NCBI GenBank assembly: GCA_007922225.1
Contig: ML679958.1
Location: forward strand, 60,102,862 to 60,166,861
DNA length: 64,000 nucleotides
Direction: 5' to 3'
From: Emydura subglobosa
Taxonomy: Eukaryota > Chordata > Testudines > Chelidae
Under the pieces are notes generated by a model. It was not told where the DNA came from. It saw only the letters and a program-made list of their open reading frames with translations, and searched no databases. The position numbers were made by a program, and so were the translations under genes. This document shows positions 33,513 to 43,985 of this stretch, piece after piece (position 1 is the stretch's first letter; each line of letters begins with the position of its first letter).

Positions 33513-34154
33513 CCTTCCTCCTGGGATAGTCCATTTAATCTGATGATTTGCATCGTGCCACATCACAGCCAATAACTGGCCAGAGAGGCAAATGCAAGAC
33601 CTGCAGGGTCATTTCACACAGACAGGGATGAGAAAGGCTAGACTAGCCACATTACAGGGAAACTGATTGAACAGTGGGAAAAGAAGAGGCCCAGGGAGCA
33701 GGATTTGATTGTGCCTCTAAAGAGGGAGGAGGAGTGATAGCCCAGGGAGAAGAGCCAGGTCTGAGAGTGAACGTAGTAACATGCTTCCTAGAGTCTTAAA
33801 AACATCTATAAGAGGTGTTGGAGGCCCAGTACAATTTGAGTTGCTTGACCACTGTCCTACAGGCCTAGCATAGCTTCAGTTGGTTGCTTGGCTATTCTGA
33901 CCCCCGTAGCATGACATCTTCCGGTTGGCAGAAATAAATAGGGCTACTGAGTAACCTTGCAGATGTCTCAGTTTCTGCATACTACAGCACAGAACAAGAC
34001 AAAATATACAACACGTATGCTTGCAGCTGCACATAAATAATGGTAATGGGAACAAGATGTTATCCTTGAATGTCTGGAAGTACACTTTTTCATTGCCAAG
34101 GGGCATATTTTTACATCAACCCTCCTATCACCAGAAGTTGTTTTAACAACCCCA

Positions 34155-34275
34155 ATTATCATAAGAAAAATAAAATATAATTAAAAATAAAAACCCAATA
34201 TAAATAATTAGCATATATAATAATACATTTTAAAAATAATTAAAAGTTATTTATAAAATATATTAAAAAATCACT
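34155..34275. repeat. AT-rich low-complexity tract
   Basis: About 120 bases are built almost entirely of A and T words such as ATAAAATATAATTAAAAATA, within an intron. Confidence 0.8.
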
Positions 34276-34753
34276 ATTTAAACAAAAAAGCGTGCTCCGT
34301 CAACACCTGACTCCACAAAAAGTACTGCCAGTCAAACCAAAAACTCTACTAACTCCCCAGCAGGGTCCCTAAAAAAAGCCATTCTTGTATACAACCTTCT
34401 AAGTAATTGCTTAGCTCTCTAAGCTTAATAAATATAATATATTGTAGTTAATTTTAGGCTTTGTATTTAACGAGTATATTTATAAAAAACCTGACACATT
34501 AAACCTTATTAATCTGCAAATTGGGTGTACCGTGTCTCACTGGTATTCACACTAATCTCTAAGTGTCCAATATCAACAAGAGGCACTACCTGATAGTGGC
34601 ACTCAAACCTATAGTGATGGCAGTGGTGTAAGACCCTTGCTAGACAGACAGACAGAGAGAGCAAAGTGCATCCTACAGGATTGAGAGGATCCCAGCAGAA
34701 AAAAAATAAGATCATTATCTATCTACAGAGCTTCTGATCCTTTCAGTAATTAC

Positions 34754-34869
34754 CTCACAGGAGTCAATGCTGGGGTCTCACTTGGCTGACTTTTTGCAGA
34801 GGCTTTGGTGTTCCCTAGCAGGACCATTCCAGCAGTGTAGTAGATGTGGGTCAGCAGAGCAATCAGTAG
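34754..34869 (-). CDS. MROH-family exon
   Basis: The minus strand reads a pyrimidine-rich acceptor TTTTCTTCAG, then 38 codons starting LLIALLTHIYYTAGMVLLG and ending PALTPV, plus two bases, then the donor GAG|GTAATT. The LLxALLTH hydrophobic helix followed by a polar linker resembles a segment that recurs in vertebrate MROH proteins. The exon starts in phase 0 and ends two bases into a codon. The following exon at 32585-32725 begins with exactly one base, so the junction codon is an arginine and the reading continues RDARDAVTLLL. That phase match and the sense of the joined sequence support both exons. Whether the whole gene is functional is doubtful because of a stop codon further downstream. 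Confidence 0.75.
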
Positions 34870-36410
34870 CTGAAGAAAATGAGCCAGCATTGCCTTTTTT
34901 TAATTCCACAACAAGGAGTACTTTGCATGTGGCCTGAATTGCCAGAAGCCAGGAAAAAGAAAGTCAGACAACCGACTAGCATCCTCTTCTGTCTGGTCTC
35001 TACAGAAAGCAATGGGATGCTCACAGCAAAGCAAACAGGGTTTGCACAGACAGAATGGGGCTCCCTAACACAGGGCCTTTGCTGATAAGATTTGTCTTTC
35101 TGGTCAGCTTGGTGTCTAGTAGGAAAGCTGGTTTTAATTACCAGCCTTGATCTTTGCCGCTAGCCAGCATGGGTTGGGAAAGGCTGCAGAGGTAGCCCTG
35201 ACAGGGTCTATAGGAGGGAAGGAAAGTGCATATCACTCTCCAATGACTTTCTGTCACATCATATGCCAGATATATACAGAAATGATACATCTTAGCTGAT
35301 AGACCACCTTTCTCTCTGGGCTTCTACCCCATAACTGTCCCCTCCTCCCCTACCTATAGTAATTATGCAACCTGATTGTCCTCAGGATAATGTGCCTGGC
35401 AACTGAATTCGCTCCCACACCCCTTAGCGGAAAATTGTTACACTGCAGCATAGGTTTCAGTTACGTGGTTTTAAAGCAGCAGCATATCTGGGCAACATAT
35501 TCTCAGGGCTCCTGACAGGGACCCAGTGGGCACCTTTGCAAACCAAGAGACTACTTTGCCTCTGCAATGGAAGGCCACCCTTCCCATCCCAAACCTCAGG
35601 GGATGAGGATGTTAGAGAGAGATCCCCCGATTGCTGAGACACAAAGCCTTGAACATGTCTCCAAATGGGAAACAGGGACTTTTCGTTTTTCTGAAATATC
35701 CAAGAAATCAATGAGAACCAAACAAGCAGTTATGGGTTAAACAGCTGCAGGGAAATATTAGGAAATTCTTTAGAACTGTAATAACAGTTCAGGAGGCACC
35801 AGGGTCACCATCACTGGAGAGATTCAAGGTGAGACAAGGCACCCAACTCTCAGGGACATTGTAGGAATAATGGACTCAGCCTGGCCATGATGCAACAGAA
35901 AACACCAGAGCCCTCACTAGGAAGGTCTCTTCCCACACAAATGAGCCTGTGTAAAGAAATGCTATGGGAACTAGAGGTGACAAAATCTGTTACTCAGGGT
36001 ATGTCTTCACTACAGAGTTAACCCAAGATCTTACCTGGATGTTAAGTCTAACCCTTCTGCTGTTCACACATAAAAATCTCTCACCCAGATTTGGAGGTGC
36101 CTTATGTATGGGCTAGTTGACCTGACTGGTAGTGGGGGTAAGAGCCCAAAGCTCTGCTTTAACTTGAGCTGAAACCCACGGCTGGATTGAGAGGCAGGCG
36201 ATCCAGGTGACCACCTGCAGTGCCAGGCTTGGGGTGCTGTTTTTGTTGTTAGCGACAAAAGGAAAATCGAATGTTTGAATTAAAATGTTGCAGGTATTTC
36301 ATATGTGGATTCATTTTTCACTAACCTCCCACAACATTCTGGATCTTTCTAGAATCTTATGGAACCTTCCAGACTTTCTGAGAACTACATTTTCCTCAGA
36401 CCTACTAGAA

Positions 36411-36730
36411 CATTGGTTCTCAAACTGGGGGTTGCGACCTCCTACAGGGGTCCCAACATGGTTATGTGGGGGTCATGAGCTGAGAGTCCCACCAGGTGCG
36501 GGACTGTGAGCCCTGACCCCAACCAGAAATGGGGTGAGCCTCCCTGTTTCCTCCTGATGGAGAAATATGGGGGGCAAGTGGTGATACACAGATACTGCTC
36601 ATACACACCTCCCAAAATGTTGCTCCATAGTCCCTTATGGGACTGAGTGTGGGGAGTGAGAAGCAACCATAGGGCTCCCTGCATCCAGAAGTCATGTTCA
36701 TCGGAAGAAGAGACAGTTTGGTTACCAAGG
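36411..36730 (+). mobile_element. hAT (BED-type) fragment nested in the hAT element
   Basis: It starts with CATTGGTTCTCAAACTGGGG, a recognisable BED-type hAT left end, followed by GTTGCGACCTCC and a GTCATGAGCTG segment. A weaker inverse copy of the end (CAGTTTGGTTACCAAG) lies at about 36713-36728. No matching target duplication was found. Confidence 0.55.
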
Positions 36731-36833
36731 CAGAGATGAGGTCATGGGAAGCTTGGAAGAAAAATTCACAAAGGAGTTATTTTGTTTGCTCGTTGACACT
36801 GCTAGAGTGTCCATCAAAGAAAGGTTCGGATAA

Positions 36834-37240
36834 ATGAAGCACAACAAAAAGATCTGGGGGGATTGTCTGACCTTCAAAACTGCCGGCAGACAGAAAACTC
36901 TCTCGAACAATTGTACAGACACTCACTGGATGCTGATACATGGGGAATGTTCAGACGTCAATGATAAAGACCTCTATGTCGAACTGGACAACAATCGTCA
37001 CATATTGGCACATGGGAAGCACTTTCCACTCCAAGTTCTCCAATTCATTCTTGATGAAGAGCTGAAGGACACTTTTCCTCGGGTAGCTTTGAGGATTCTG
37101 CTCATGCTACCAGTCACAATTGTGAGTGGTGAGCACAGCTTTCCAAAGCTCAGGCTCATTAAAACGTATCTTTGATGAACAGTGGCCAACAAGAGACTGA
37201 CCTTGTTTGCTATTAGATCTCTCTGACACTGCACTTCAGT
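36834..37240 (+). pseudogene. hAT transposase C-terminal remnant (hATC dimerisation region)
   Basis: The open segment from 36834 to 37175 ends with LRILLMLPVTIVSGEHSFPK and LRLIKTYL. This is the typical C-terminal dimerisation motif of hAT transposases, resembling the group from which vertebrate ZMYM1-like proteins derive. The usual form has SGERSFSKLKLIKTYLRS, so glutamate and serine positions are recognisable although R is H here. The frame stops right after TYL. A continuation with RLTLFAIRSL is visible downstream in another reading. N-terminal and catalytic core parts are missing. Confidence 0.8.
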
Positions 37241-38014
37241 TTGCAAGGGCAAAGGCGAGAAAAGTTTACTTTTTGAACTAAAGGACGAGGGTTAACTTTC
37301 TAAGACTGGTACCTATTGTAACACTATGTTATACTGGTCCATCCAAAGTTGGTGCACAGTTCAATTTCTTGAGGTTAGTACATTTCAGTTATTCTTAAAA
37401 TTTAAAAGTTTCTATAAGCTTAGAGGAAAAAAATTTTTATTTGCTTATATATGGCATGAATAAATACAGATTTACATATCCTAGATTACAAATTTATTGT
37501 CTTATATGGCAGGAATAAACCATGCATGCAAACCGTGCATCAAAATCACGAAATGGGCTACAAATGCAATACAAAATAAGGTATTCAAAAGTTTAACAAA
37601 TGGGGGGAGGGCACCGAAGACCCTCCTCGCCTGGGGCACCCTGGTTTAGAGCGAGCCCTGTTGAAACCCACCCACTTTGCAGTGAAGACACAGATTAAAT
37701 CACTCAAGCGCTGATAGTCTCCAGTGCCCTTTCCACAATTCCCCCAGAAAGACAGACCAGTTTTCCCACAATTGTGTCAATTGACTAGGAAAGACCCATG
37801 GGATATGCCCTCCCAGACACACATGGGTGAGTACAGAAACAGTAACGAAGGAAAGTCTTGGCAGTGGGAATGCTCATAGCTAGGCTAGCCTAACGCTGAT
37901 GTTCAGATCCAGGTGCCAGTCACCTGAGTTAACTGTGCAGGGTAGAGAGAGTTAATATAAGAAATTACTACCAATTACCATGTTATCATCACTGCTTCCA
38001 ATAACATTATCACA

Positions 38015-38269
38015 GGGTATATATACACTGCAATTAGACACCTGTGACTCACCCATGCCAGCTGACTCAGGCTTGCAGGGCTCAGGCTAAGGGGCTGTCT
38101 AATTGCAGTGTAGATATTTGAATTGGGGCTGGAGCCCAGGGTCCCAGACCTTTGGAGGTAGGAGGGTCCCAGAGCAATGTCTAACCACAGTTAAACAGTC
38201 TCTTACCCTGAACCTGAGTCTGCTGGCATGGGCCAGCCTCAGGTGTCTAATTGCAGTGTTGATATATCC
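38015..38269. mobile_element. MITE with ACACTGCAATTAGACACCTG ends
   Basis: TATATACACTGCAATTAG at the left and its inverse CTAATTGCAGTGTTGATATA at the right give arms of about 28 bases. The interior of about 200 bases is non-coding and contains a further internal copy of CTAATTGCAGTGTAGATAT at 38098. A related single end is at about 31410-31445. Confidence 0.72.
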
Positions 38270-38582
38270 ACAGGGTAGTTGTGAAATGACCACAAAATAT
38301 CACACAGCAAGCTGCATATTCCAAGTAATTTAGGTAGGTTTGCAGGTGGCATGCACAGAATAAAACAGATGTTGTATGTGGCGTTCATGAGGAGAGTGGC
38401 TGAGCGCCAAGAGGGTTTCTTTTATGTGCCAACTAACTGCACACACTTGAGGCCTTGGAGACAGGCTGTGGAAAAATGAACTAAACACACACTGCCATAA
38501 AATGACAAGCCCCATGAAGTGTGTGGGAAATTACCCTACTGAAAGCAGTGGGCATGACATTTCTTAGCAGTTGGAGCCTTGT

Positions 38583-38679
38583 CTCTTCTCTCACGGAGAA
38601 TAATCAATTATCCACACAGAAAGAAAGTCTGCGCTCAGAGACTCCTACCCAGCTCCAGCCTGTGTGTCCAAGTAGGAAG
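38583..38679. repeat. Direct repeat, unit A
   Basis: A 97-base segment containing GAGAATAATCAATTA and GAGACTCCTACCCAGCTCCA recurs at 40342-40438 in the same orientation at roughly 85-90% identity. It is either a local duplication or two copies of an unnamed repeat. Confidence 0.8.
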
Positions 38680-39120
38680 ACAACATTAGAGAGCTGAAGG
38701 ATCCAGCCCCACCATGCTAGCAGTGACACCTCCATACCTGTTCAATGGTACTGGATACTCCAGAAGCATTCTAGCTGGCCACCAAACAAGGATCTCAGGT
38801 GCAGTCAAGTAACAGATCACAGTCAAGTAACAGCACTCAGTAACAACGCTGCAACTGGGACACCTGCTTCATGACTACGTGGTTTGATCATTACTGTCCC
38901 CTCCAAACCGTGCTCCAGTCGCCTCAGTGTGGGAAGAGGTGGGGAAAGCCATGAGGATGCATTTTATGTGACTGTAGTAACTGAAAATCTCCTGTGTGTA
39001 TGAAGTGAGTGAATTACCATCCATGCTGATGCATTAGCTTTCTTTTATTATGTACGTGAGATGTCAGCATTTCTTGCTCTATAGAGAAAGGGGCTACTGT
39101 GTCGTTAATGCTTCGCTTAC

Positions 39121-39236
39121 ACATTCTGGCCTGCACCGCAGGATACAAATGGCACAGAAGCTCTGCAGCCTGGAGAGCAATCTTCTCCACAGGCTTGCTG
39201 CAGCTCAGGGCCAGCATGGCAACCAGGTGGCCAAAC
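39121..39236 (-). CDS. MROH-family exon (HEAT-like repeat), most upstream exon found
   Basis: This is a candidate internal exon of a maestro heat-like repeat protein, a family of large alpha-helical HEAT-repeat proteins of largely unknown biochemical role. Read on the minus strand it follows the acceptor AAATCCCCAG and ends at the donor TGT|GTAAGC. It encodes 38 complete codons beginning FGHLVAMLAL and continuing with CSKPVEKIALQAAELL, a pattern of hydrophobic helix pairs like the MROH repeat that reads roughly L-V-x-L-L-A-x-x-C. The start phase leaves one base for the preceding codon and the end leaves one base for the next, so its neighbours must match. The open frame continues past the donor as far as about 39014, so the exon end is inferred from the strong GTAAGC site. 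The next exon downstream that I can recognise starts in a different phase, so at least one exon in between is missing from my reading. The identification rests on remembered family resemblance only. Confidence 0.62.
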
Positions 39237-39578
39237 CTGGGGATTTTCAAAGATGCGTAAGAATTAAAAGAAGAAGAAATCGGTAACATTCAGCTCAAAA
39301 ATCTTTCCTCAATGAGGAGTCCCTATCCCCACAGCCAGCCTCCAGCAATGGATGGGAACCTAATAAACTCTAGTCTCTCGTGCCCACTGGATCGGGGTGG
39401 CCAGGAAAGATGTTCACAGCTGCTCCCCTGTGGAGGCCAGGAACTGAAGACTAAAGGAGAATCAGCTGTGAATTGACTCTCTCTGACTTTCCAGAGATTC
39501 AGGAAGAACAGGCATGAAATTCCAAGAATCTACTTTGCAATGTAATGTCAGGTAACTGCCATCAGATGCCTTGTCTGG

Positions 39579-40076
39579 GAGCTTGTCTAGACTTGGATTA
39601 AAGGCATGTTGTGAGAAGGTGTTAGCTATCACATTTGAAACACATTTGAAAAAGCTATTGTAGACAAGACACCACAGACTTTAGACAGCATAGACTTTAA
39701 CGCGGGCTTAACTAATCCTGTTCAAATCAAGACTTCCCTATGCTTTTTCACTAGGAGGGTGGTGAAGCACTGAAATGGGTTACCTAGGGAGCTGGTGGAA
39801 TCTCCATCCTTAGAGGTTTTAAGGTGTGGATCGATAAAACCCTGGCTGGGATGATTTAGTTGGGGTTGGTCCCGCTTTGAGCAAGGGGTTGGACTAGATG
39901 ACCTTCTGAGGTCCCTTTCAATCCTAATCTTCTATGATTCCATGATTCCATGATTTAACTCGACTAGTTTAACGTGTTAAAAGGAAGCGTGCAATATGCA
40001 TTGTCTACAAAAGACTTTCAAAATATGTTAACTAACACCTGCTAACAACACACATTTTATCCATCTAGACAAGGCC
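39579..40076. mobile_element. Harbinger-like MITE split by a CR1
   Basis: The left end GCTTGTCTAGACTTGGATTA and the reverse complement of the right end GGCCTTGTCTAGATGGATAA are inverted repeats. They are closely related to the ends of the Harbinger element at 2.02-3.65 kb. The CR1 at 39741-39956 lies inside, so the MITE is the older insertion. Confidence 0.75.
39741..39956 (+). mobile_element. CR1 LINE 3' end
   Basis: It reads CTTTTTCACTAGGAGGGTGG through GGTTGGACTAGATGACCTTC to a tail of repeated ATTCCATG units. This is a 5'-truncated CR1 of about 215 bases. Confidence 0.9.
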
Positions 40077-40111
40077 AGAGAGTGAACATTGATATTTGCA
40101 AAAACATTTCT

Positions 40112-40275
40112 ACCAGCCTAGGGAGGTGGTAAAATCTCCATCCTTAGAGGTTAAGGTGCAGCTTGACAAAGTCCTAGTTGGGATGATTTAGTTGGGGCTG
40201 GTCCTGCTTTGAGCAGGGGGTTGGACTAGATGACCTCCTGAGGTCCCTTCCAACCCTAATCTTCTATGATTCTAG
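40112..40275 (+). mobile_element. CR1 LINE 3' end
   Basis: It contains GGGGTTGGACTAGATGACCT and TTCTATGATTCTA at its 3' end. It is a second short 5'-truncated CR1 in the same orientation as the one 150 bases upstream. Confidence 0.9.
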
Positions 40276-40341
40276 CAGCTGCGTTTTTTCTCATCTTCCC
40301 CAGATATTAACTGGATTCATGTATATATAACAATTCCGTAT

Positions 40342-40438
40342 TTCTTCTCTCACTGAGAATAATCAATTAGATACATAGAAAGGAAGTCTGTGCTCAGAGA
40401 CTCCTACCCAGCTCCAGCCTGTGTGTTCAAATAGGGAG
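40342..40438. repeat. Direct repeat, unit B
   Basis: This is the partner of the unit at 38583-38679, about 1.76 kb downstream and in the same orientation. Differences are scattered substitutions. Confidence 0.8.
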
Positions 40439-40439
40439 A

Positions 40440-41150
40440 AAAGGAGCTGCCTTTTCTGCACAGAAGGGATTCCCCATTCACCCAGTGCAATCCCAACACA
40501 TCAGCGCTTTAGCACCATCTGCTTGTGAGAGGATCCACTGTTGTGTCCCAGGCTGGCAGTGATGTAGACTTTACTGGGCTGAGCTCTAGAGTGTGCAGCT
40601 TTGCTCCTCTTGATGTCTATTTCAGTCCATCTCTCCTCTGTTTTAAAAATACCTCAAAGCCTTTTGTCCCTATGGCATTTTTAGAACAACCTCTGTCGGC
40701 CCCATAACTAGATATTTTACCCTCCTCCACTTTTCCTGTCAGATGCCCATAGTTTCAAAATGTTTATTAGCTTTCGATGTTTTTATAACTGACTGCTATT
40801 TTATTATAAATTGTCACACTGGGTTCTCTAGCCAAGGGCAGAGGGGCACATTCAGGTTATCATAGACTAGAGAGTTGCACTTTGTTGCTTATGTAGGATG
40901 AGCTGTACACCCAAGCAGGCCCCTCACCCTTCCCCGGATCCCCAGCCCAACCCCCTCCACTTGAGTCAGAACCTACTGATTGTGGTGACAGCTGGAAACC
41001 AGTAAAGCTTGATTTCCACCAGAGTGAGGGAGGAGGAGAGGCCCAGCTGCAGAAGACCTGGCTGGAGTGGGGCTCAGAGGCCCAATTTATGGAAGCCACC
41101 AAAGTGGGGTGTGGGCCCACTAACCCTAACCTCTAACCCTGAGTTCACTG
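40440..41150. other. Non-coding, no recognised feature
   Basis: Short open frames only. Nothing on either strand resembles a domain or repeat end until the CR1 tail at 41150. Confidence 0.45.
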
Positions 41151-42790
41151 CCTCATAGACTCTAAGATCAGAAGGGACCAATATGCTCATCTAGTCTGAT
41201 CTCCTGCACAACACAGGCCACAGAACCTCACCCACCCACTCCTATAATAAACCTGTAGCCTATGACTGTGTTATTAAAATCCTCAAATCATGCTTTAAAA
41301 ACTTGAAGGTACAAAGAATCCACCAGCAAGTGAGCCGTGCCCCGTGCTACAGAGGAAGGCGAAAAACCCCCAGAGCCTTTGCCAATCTACCCTGGGGGAA
41401 AATTCCTTCCCGACTCCAAATATGGTGATCAGTTAAACCCTGAGCATGTGGGCAAGACTCACCAGCCAGACACTCAAGAAAGAATTATTTGTGGTAACTC
41501 AGAACCCACCCCATCTAACATCCCTTCACAGGCCATTGGCATATCTACCACCAGTAGTCAAAGATCAGTCAATTGCCAAACTAGGCTGTCCCATCATACC
41601 ATCCCCTCCATACATTTATCAACCTCAGTTTTGAAGCCAGATAGATTTTTTGCCCCCACTGCTCCCCTTGGAAGGCTGTTCCAGAACTTCACTCCTCTGA
41701 TGGTTAGAAACCCTCATCTAATTTCAAGTCTAAACTTCCTGATAGCCAGTTTATATCTATTAGTTCTTGTGTGCACGTTGGCGCTGAACTTAAATAATTC
41801 CTCTCCCTCCCTGGTATTTATCCCCCTGATGTATTTATAAAAAGCAATCATATCTCCCCTCAACCTTCTTTTGGTTAGGCTAAACAAGCCAAGTCTTCTC
41901 TCATAAGTTAGGTTTTGCATTCTGTGGATCATCCTAGTAGCCCTTCTCTGCACCTGTTCCAGTTTGAATTCATCTTTCTTAAACATGGGGGAACAGAAAT
42001 GCACACAGTATTCCAGATGAAGTCTCACCAATGCCTTATATAATGGTAGTAACACCTCCCTACCTCTAGTGGAAATACCTCGTCTGATGCATCCAAGGAC
42101 CACATTAGCTTTTTCACAGCCACATCACATTTGCAGCTCATAGTCATCCTGTGATCAACCTATACGTCCAGGTCCTTCTCCTCTGTCACTTCCAACTGAT
42201 ATGTCCCCAGCTTATAGCAGAAATTCTTGTTATTAGTCCCTAAATGCATGACCTTGCACTTTTCACTATTAAATTTCATCCTATTTCTATTACTTCAGTT
42301 TACAAGGTCATCCAGATCTTCCTGTATGATATCCCAATCCTTCTCTGTATTGGCACTACCTCCCAACTTTGTGTCATCTGCAAACTTTATTAGCATAGTC
42401 CCACTTTTTGTGCCAAGGTCAATAATAAAAAGGTTAAATAAGATTGGTACCAACAATCTCTGAGGAACTCTACTAATAACCTCTCTCCAGCCTGACAGTT
42501 CACCTTTCAGTATGACCCGCTGTAGTCTCTCCATAACCAGTTCCTTATCCATCTTCCAATTTTCATATTAATCCCCATCTTTTCCAATTTAACTAATAAT
42601 TCCCCATGTGGAACCGTATCAAATGCCTTACTGAAATCTAGGTAAATTAGATCCACTGCATTCCCTTTGTCTAAAAAATCTGTTATCTCCTCAAAGGTCC
42701 TGTCCCCCACCCGGATCTTTCCACTTCCTCCCTTTCTATCAGCCTGTTGGCCAACAAACAAACCCAGGTGCAATAGGAAGTTCGCTGATG
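41150..42790 (-). mobile_element. CR1 LINE, long 5'-truncated copy
   Basis: The 3' end on the minus strand is at about 41150, where the CR1 tail complementary to CTCATAGACTCTAAGATCAG begins. The element extends to about 42790, with reverse transcriptase motifs in the upstream half. The 5' endonuclease part is absent, as is usual for truncated LINE copies. Confidence 0.9.
41714..42773 (-). pseudogene. CR1 reverse transcriptase pseudogene
   Basis: The minus-strand frames carry consecutive blocks of a non-LTR reverse transcriptase, which copies the element's RNA at the target site. At 42507-42773 there is YLDFSKAFDTVPH with the first catalytic aspartates. At 42295-42552 there is VPQRLLVPILFNLFI followed by the catalytic pair in FADDTKLGG. 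At 41714-42103 the C-terminal region reads YKALVRLHLEYCV and RRATRMIHRMQNL up to IRGINTREGEELF. The blocks are in order but separated by frameshifts and short losses, so the gene is dead. The catalytic residues in the blocks themselves look intact. Confidence 0.9.
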
Positions 42791-42896
42791 GTCGGTCTAT
42801 AGCAGTGGTTTATGGTAATTCAGTAAAATGTTGAATCTACAGTTGTGTCTTGGTCAGGGACCATTTGTTATGGGAGAGAATGGGCCTTCCAGTCCT

Positions 42897-43037
42897 CATA
42901 GATTCAAAAACTGTAAGGCCCGAAGGGACCATCATGATCATCTAACCTGACCTCCTACCCATCAGAGGTCACAGAACCTCACCCACCTGATCCTGTAATA
43001 GACACATAACCACTGGCTGAATTACTGAAGTCCTCGT
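42897..43037 (-). mobile_element. CR1 LINE 3' fragment
   Basis: TCATAGATTCAAAAACTGTA followed by GGGACCATCATGATCATC, then CACAGAACCTCACCCACC, is the reverse complement of a CR1 3' end. It is related to the copies at 15.72 and 41.15 kb. Confidence 0.85.
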
Positions 43038-43039
43038 GC

Positions 43040-43985
43040 ACGCCTGGAGAAAGAGGGAGGAGATGTTGGTGGGGAGGGTGGGAGTTTAACTGATCAGCCT
43101 TGAGTTTCGGTTCCTGCTGAGGCTCGTCATCCTCCTCTGGCTCATCAGGAAGGGTTGCAGAGCCAACTCCAGTGGGCAGAGGTGCAGGATAATTTGCTCC
43201 TCTTCTGCCTGATCTTCCAGGGCCTCCTCCTTCGCTGTCCCTGCTGCCTCCTCACCCTGGCCCTCAGTGGCATCCTGTGGGACACTGAGGAAGGCAAAGG
43301 CAAAGGCAAAGGAGCCTGTTGTAGGCCGCCTCCTCAAATGACTGTTGGAGTCTTTTGCCTTCCAGTACTGGACATTGAGGTGTTATATCTGTTCCCAGCA
43401 CAGAACTGGAATACAGTGAATGCCCACTTGTGCCAGCCTCTCCAAAACTGCTCGCTAAAGATGGATGTTCCTGGTGCAGCAGGAGAAGGCATGGAGGACA
43501 GTGCACTCCAACTACACATTGAGAAGCATGGGAGTGTGCTCGGCTGACCAGGCAGAAATTCTCAGAGCAGGTTCCATGTTCATGCGTACTAGTGAACAAA
43601 GTGCAGCAGAAAATGGTTCAGAAGCGGACAGTGCAGCTTGCTACTCCCAGTGAGAATGGGGAGACAAGGACCTTTATAGATTTGGGTAGGGCAGGCAGGA
43701 AAGCGTTAGTGCATTCTGGGAGTTGGGCTGGAGGACTACTGAACTCAGGACCTGATACACGCTCCCTAGCCCCAACTGGCATGGGTACAAGGCCATGCCA
43801 CAGCCAGAGGCATATTCATACCCACACCCCTCAGGCATGCTAGCATTCTTGCCCAGTACATGCGTTACATGCTTCTAGGGTTTAGATGTGGATGGTAACG
43901 GGGTTCTGGCACAACCACACGTATGGACCCATGTCCAGTCACCAGTGTAGACATAATTTACGTCAATATCTATTTAAATTAGGGA
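43040..43985. other. Non-coding, unassigned
   Basis: A short (GGCAAA)n run lies at 43297-43314. The minus strand has a Glu-rich open segment (GEEAAGTAKEEALEDQAEEE) at 43086-43337 that may be a decayed Myb-like Harbinger gene, but I cannot support that firmly. Confidence 0.3.

Larger units (their letters stand above)
36177..37660 (+). mobile_element. hAT transposon (ZMYM1-like type), decayed, with 8-bp target duplication
   Basis: The left end CACGGCTGGATTGAG and the reverse complement of the right end CAGGGCTCGCTCTAA are imperfect inverted repeats. The 8-bp flanks are CTGAAACC (36169-36176) and TTGAAACC (37661-37668), seven of eight identical. The length is only about 1.48 kb, so much of the transposase is deleted. 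A further hAT fragment is inserted at about 36411. Confidence 0.82.
35998..37700. mobile_element. MITE split by a hAT insertion
   Basis: The left arm GTATGTCTTCACTACAGAG at about 36000 and the right arm CTTTGCAGTGAAGACACAG at about 37665-37685 are inverted repeats of one short element. The hAT at 36177-37660 separates them, with the 8-bp duplication at the break. Without the insert the MITE would be about 210 bases. Confidence 0.7.
24440..39300 (-). other. Locus of the MROH-like gene: introns and interspersed repeats
   Basis: The eight supported exons and the tentative ninth lie in this interval, with introns from about 150 bases to more than 4 kb. Between the exons I find a MIR-like SINE, a CR1 fragment, Harbinger-like MITEs and a nested hAT. 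Stretches without any assignable feature include about 25.1-26.0, 30.4-32.3, 33.5-34.7 and 34.9-36.0 kb. They contain short open frames without domains. The exon or exons expected between 39.12 and 34.87 kb were not recognised, and neither a start codon nor a promoter was found. Confidence 0.6.

Noticed and set aside
35457..35711. 84-codon minus-strand open frame after a good acceptor (GATATTTCAG)
   Set aside because: The peptide shows no resemblance to HEAT-like repeats and its phase cannot be linked to neighbours, so it is not called as the missing exon.
38330..38515. Minus-strand open frame with HIKETLLALSHSPHERHIQ after TTTCCACAG
   Set aside because: It could be an exon, but there is no clear donor and no recognised motif.
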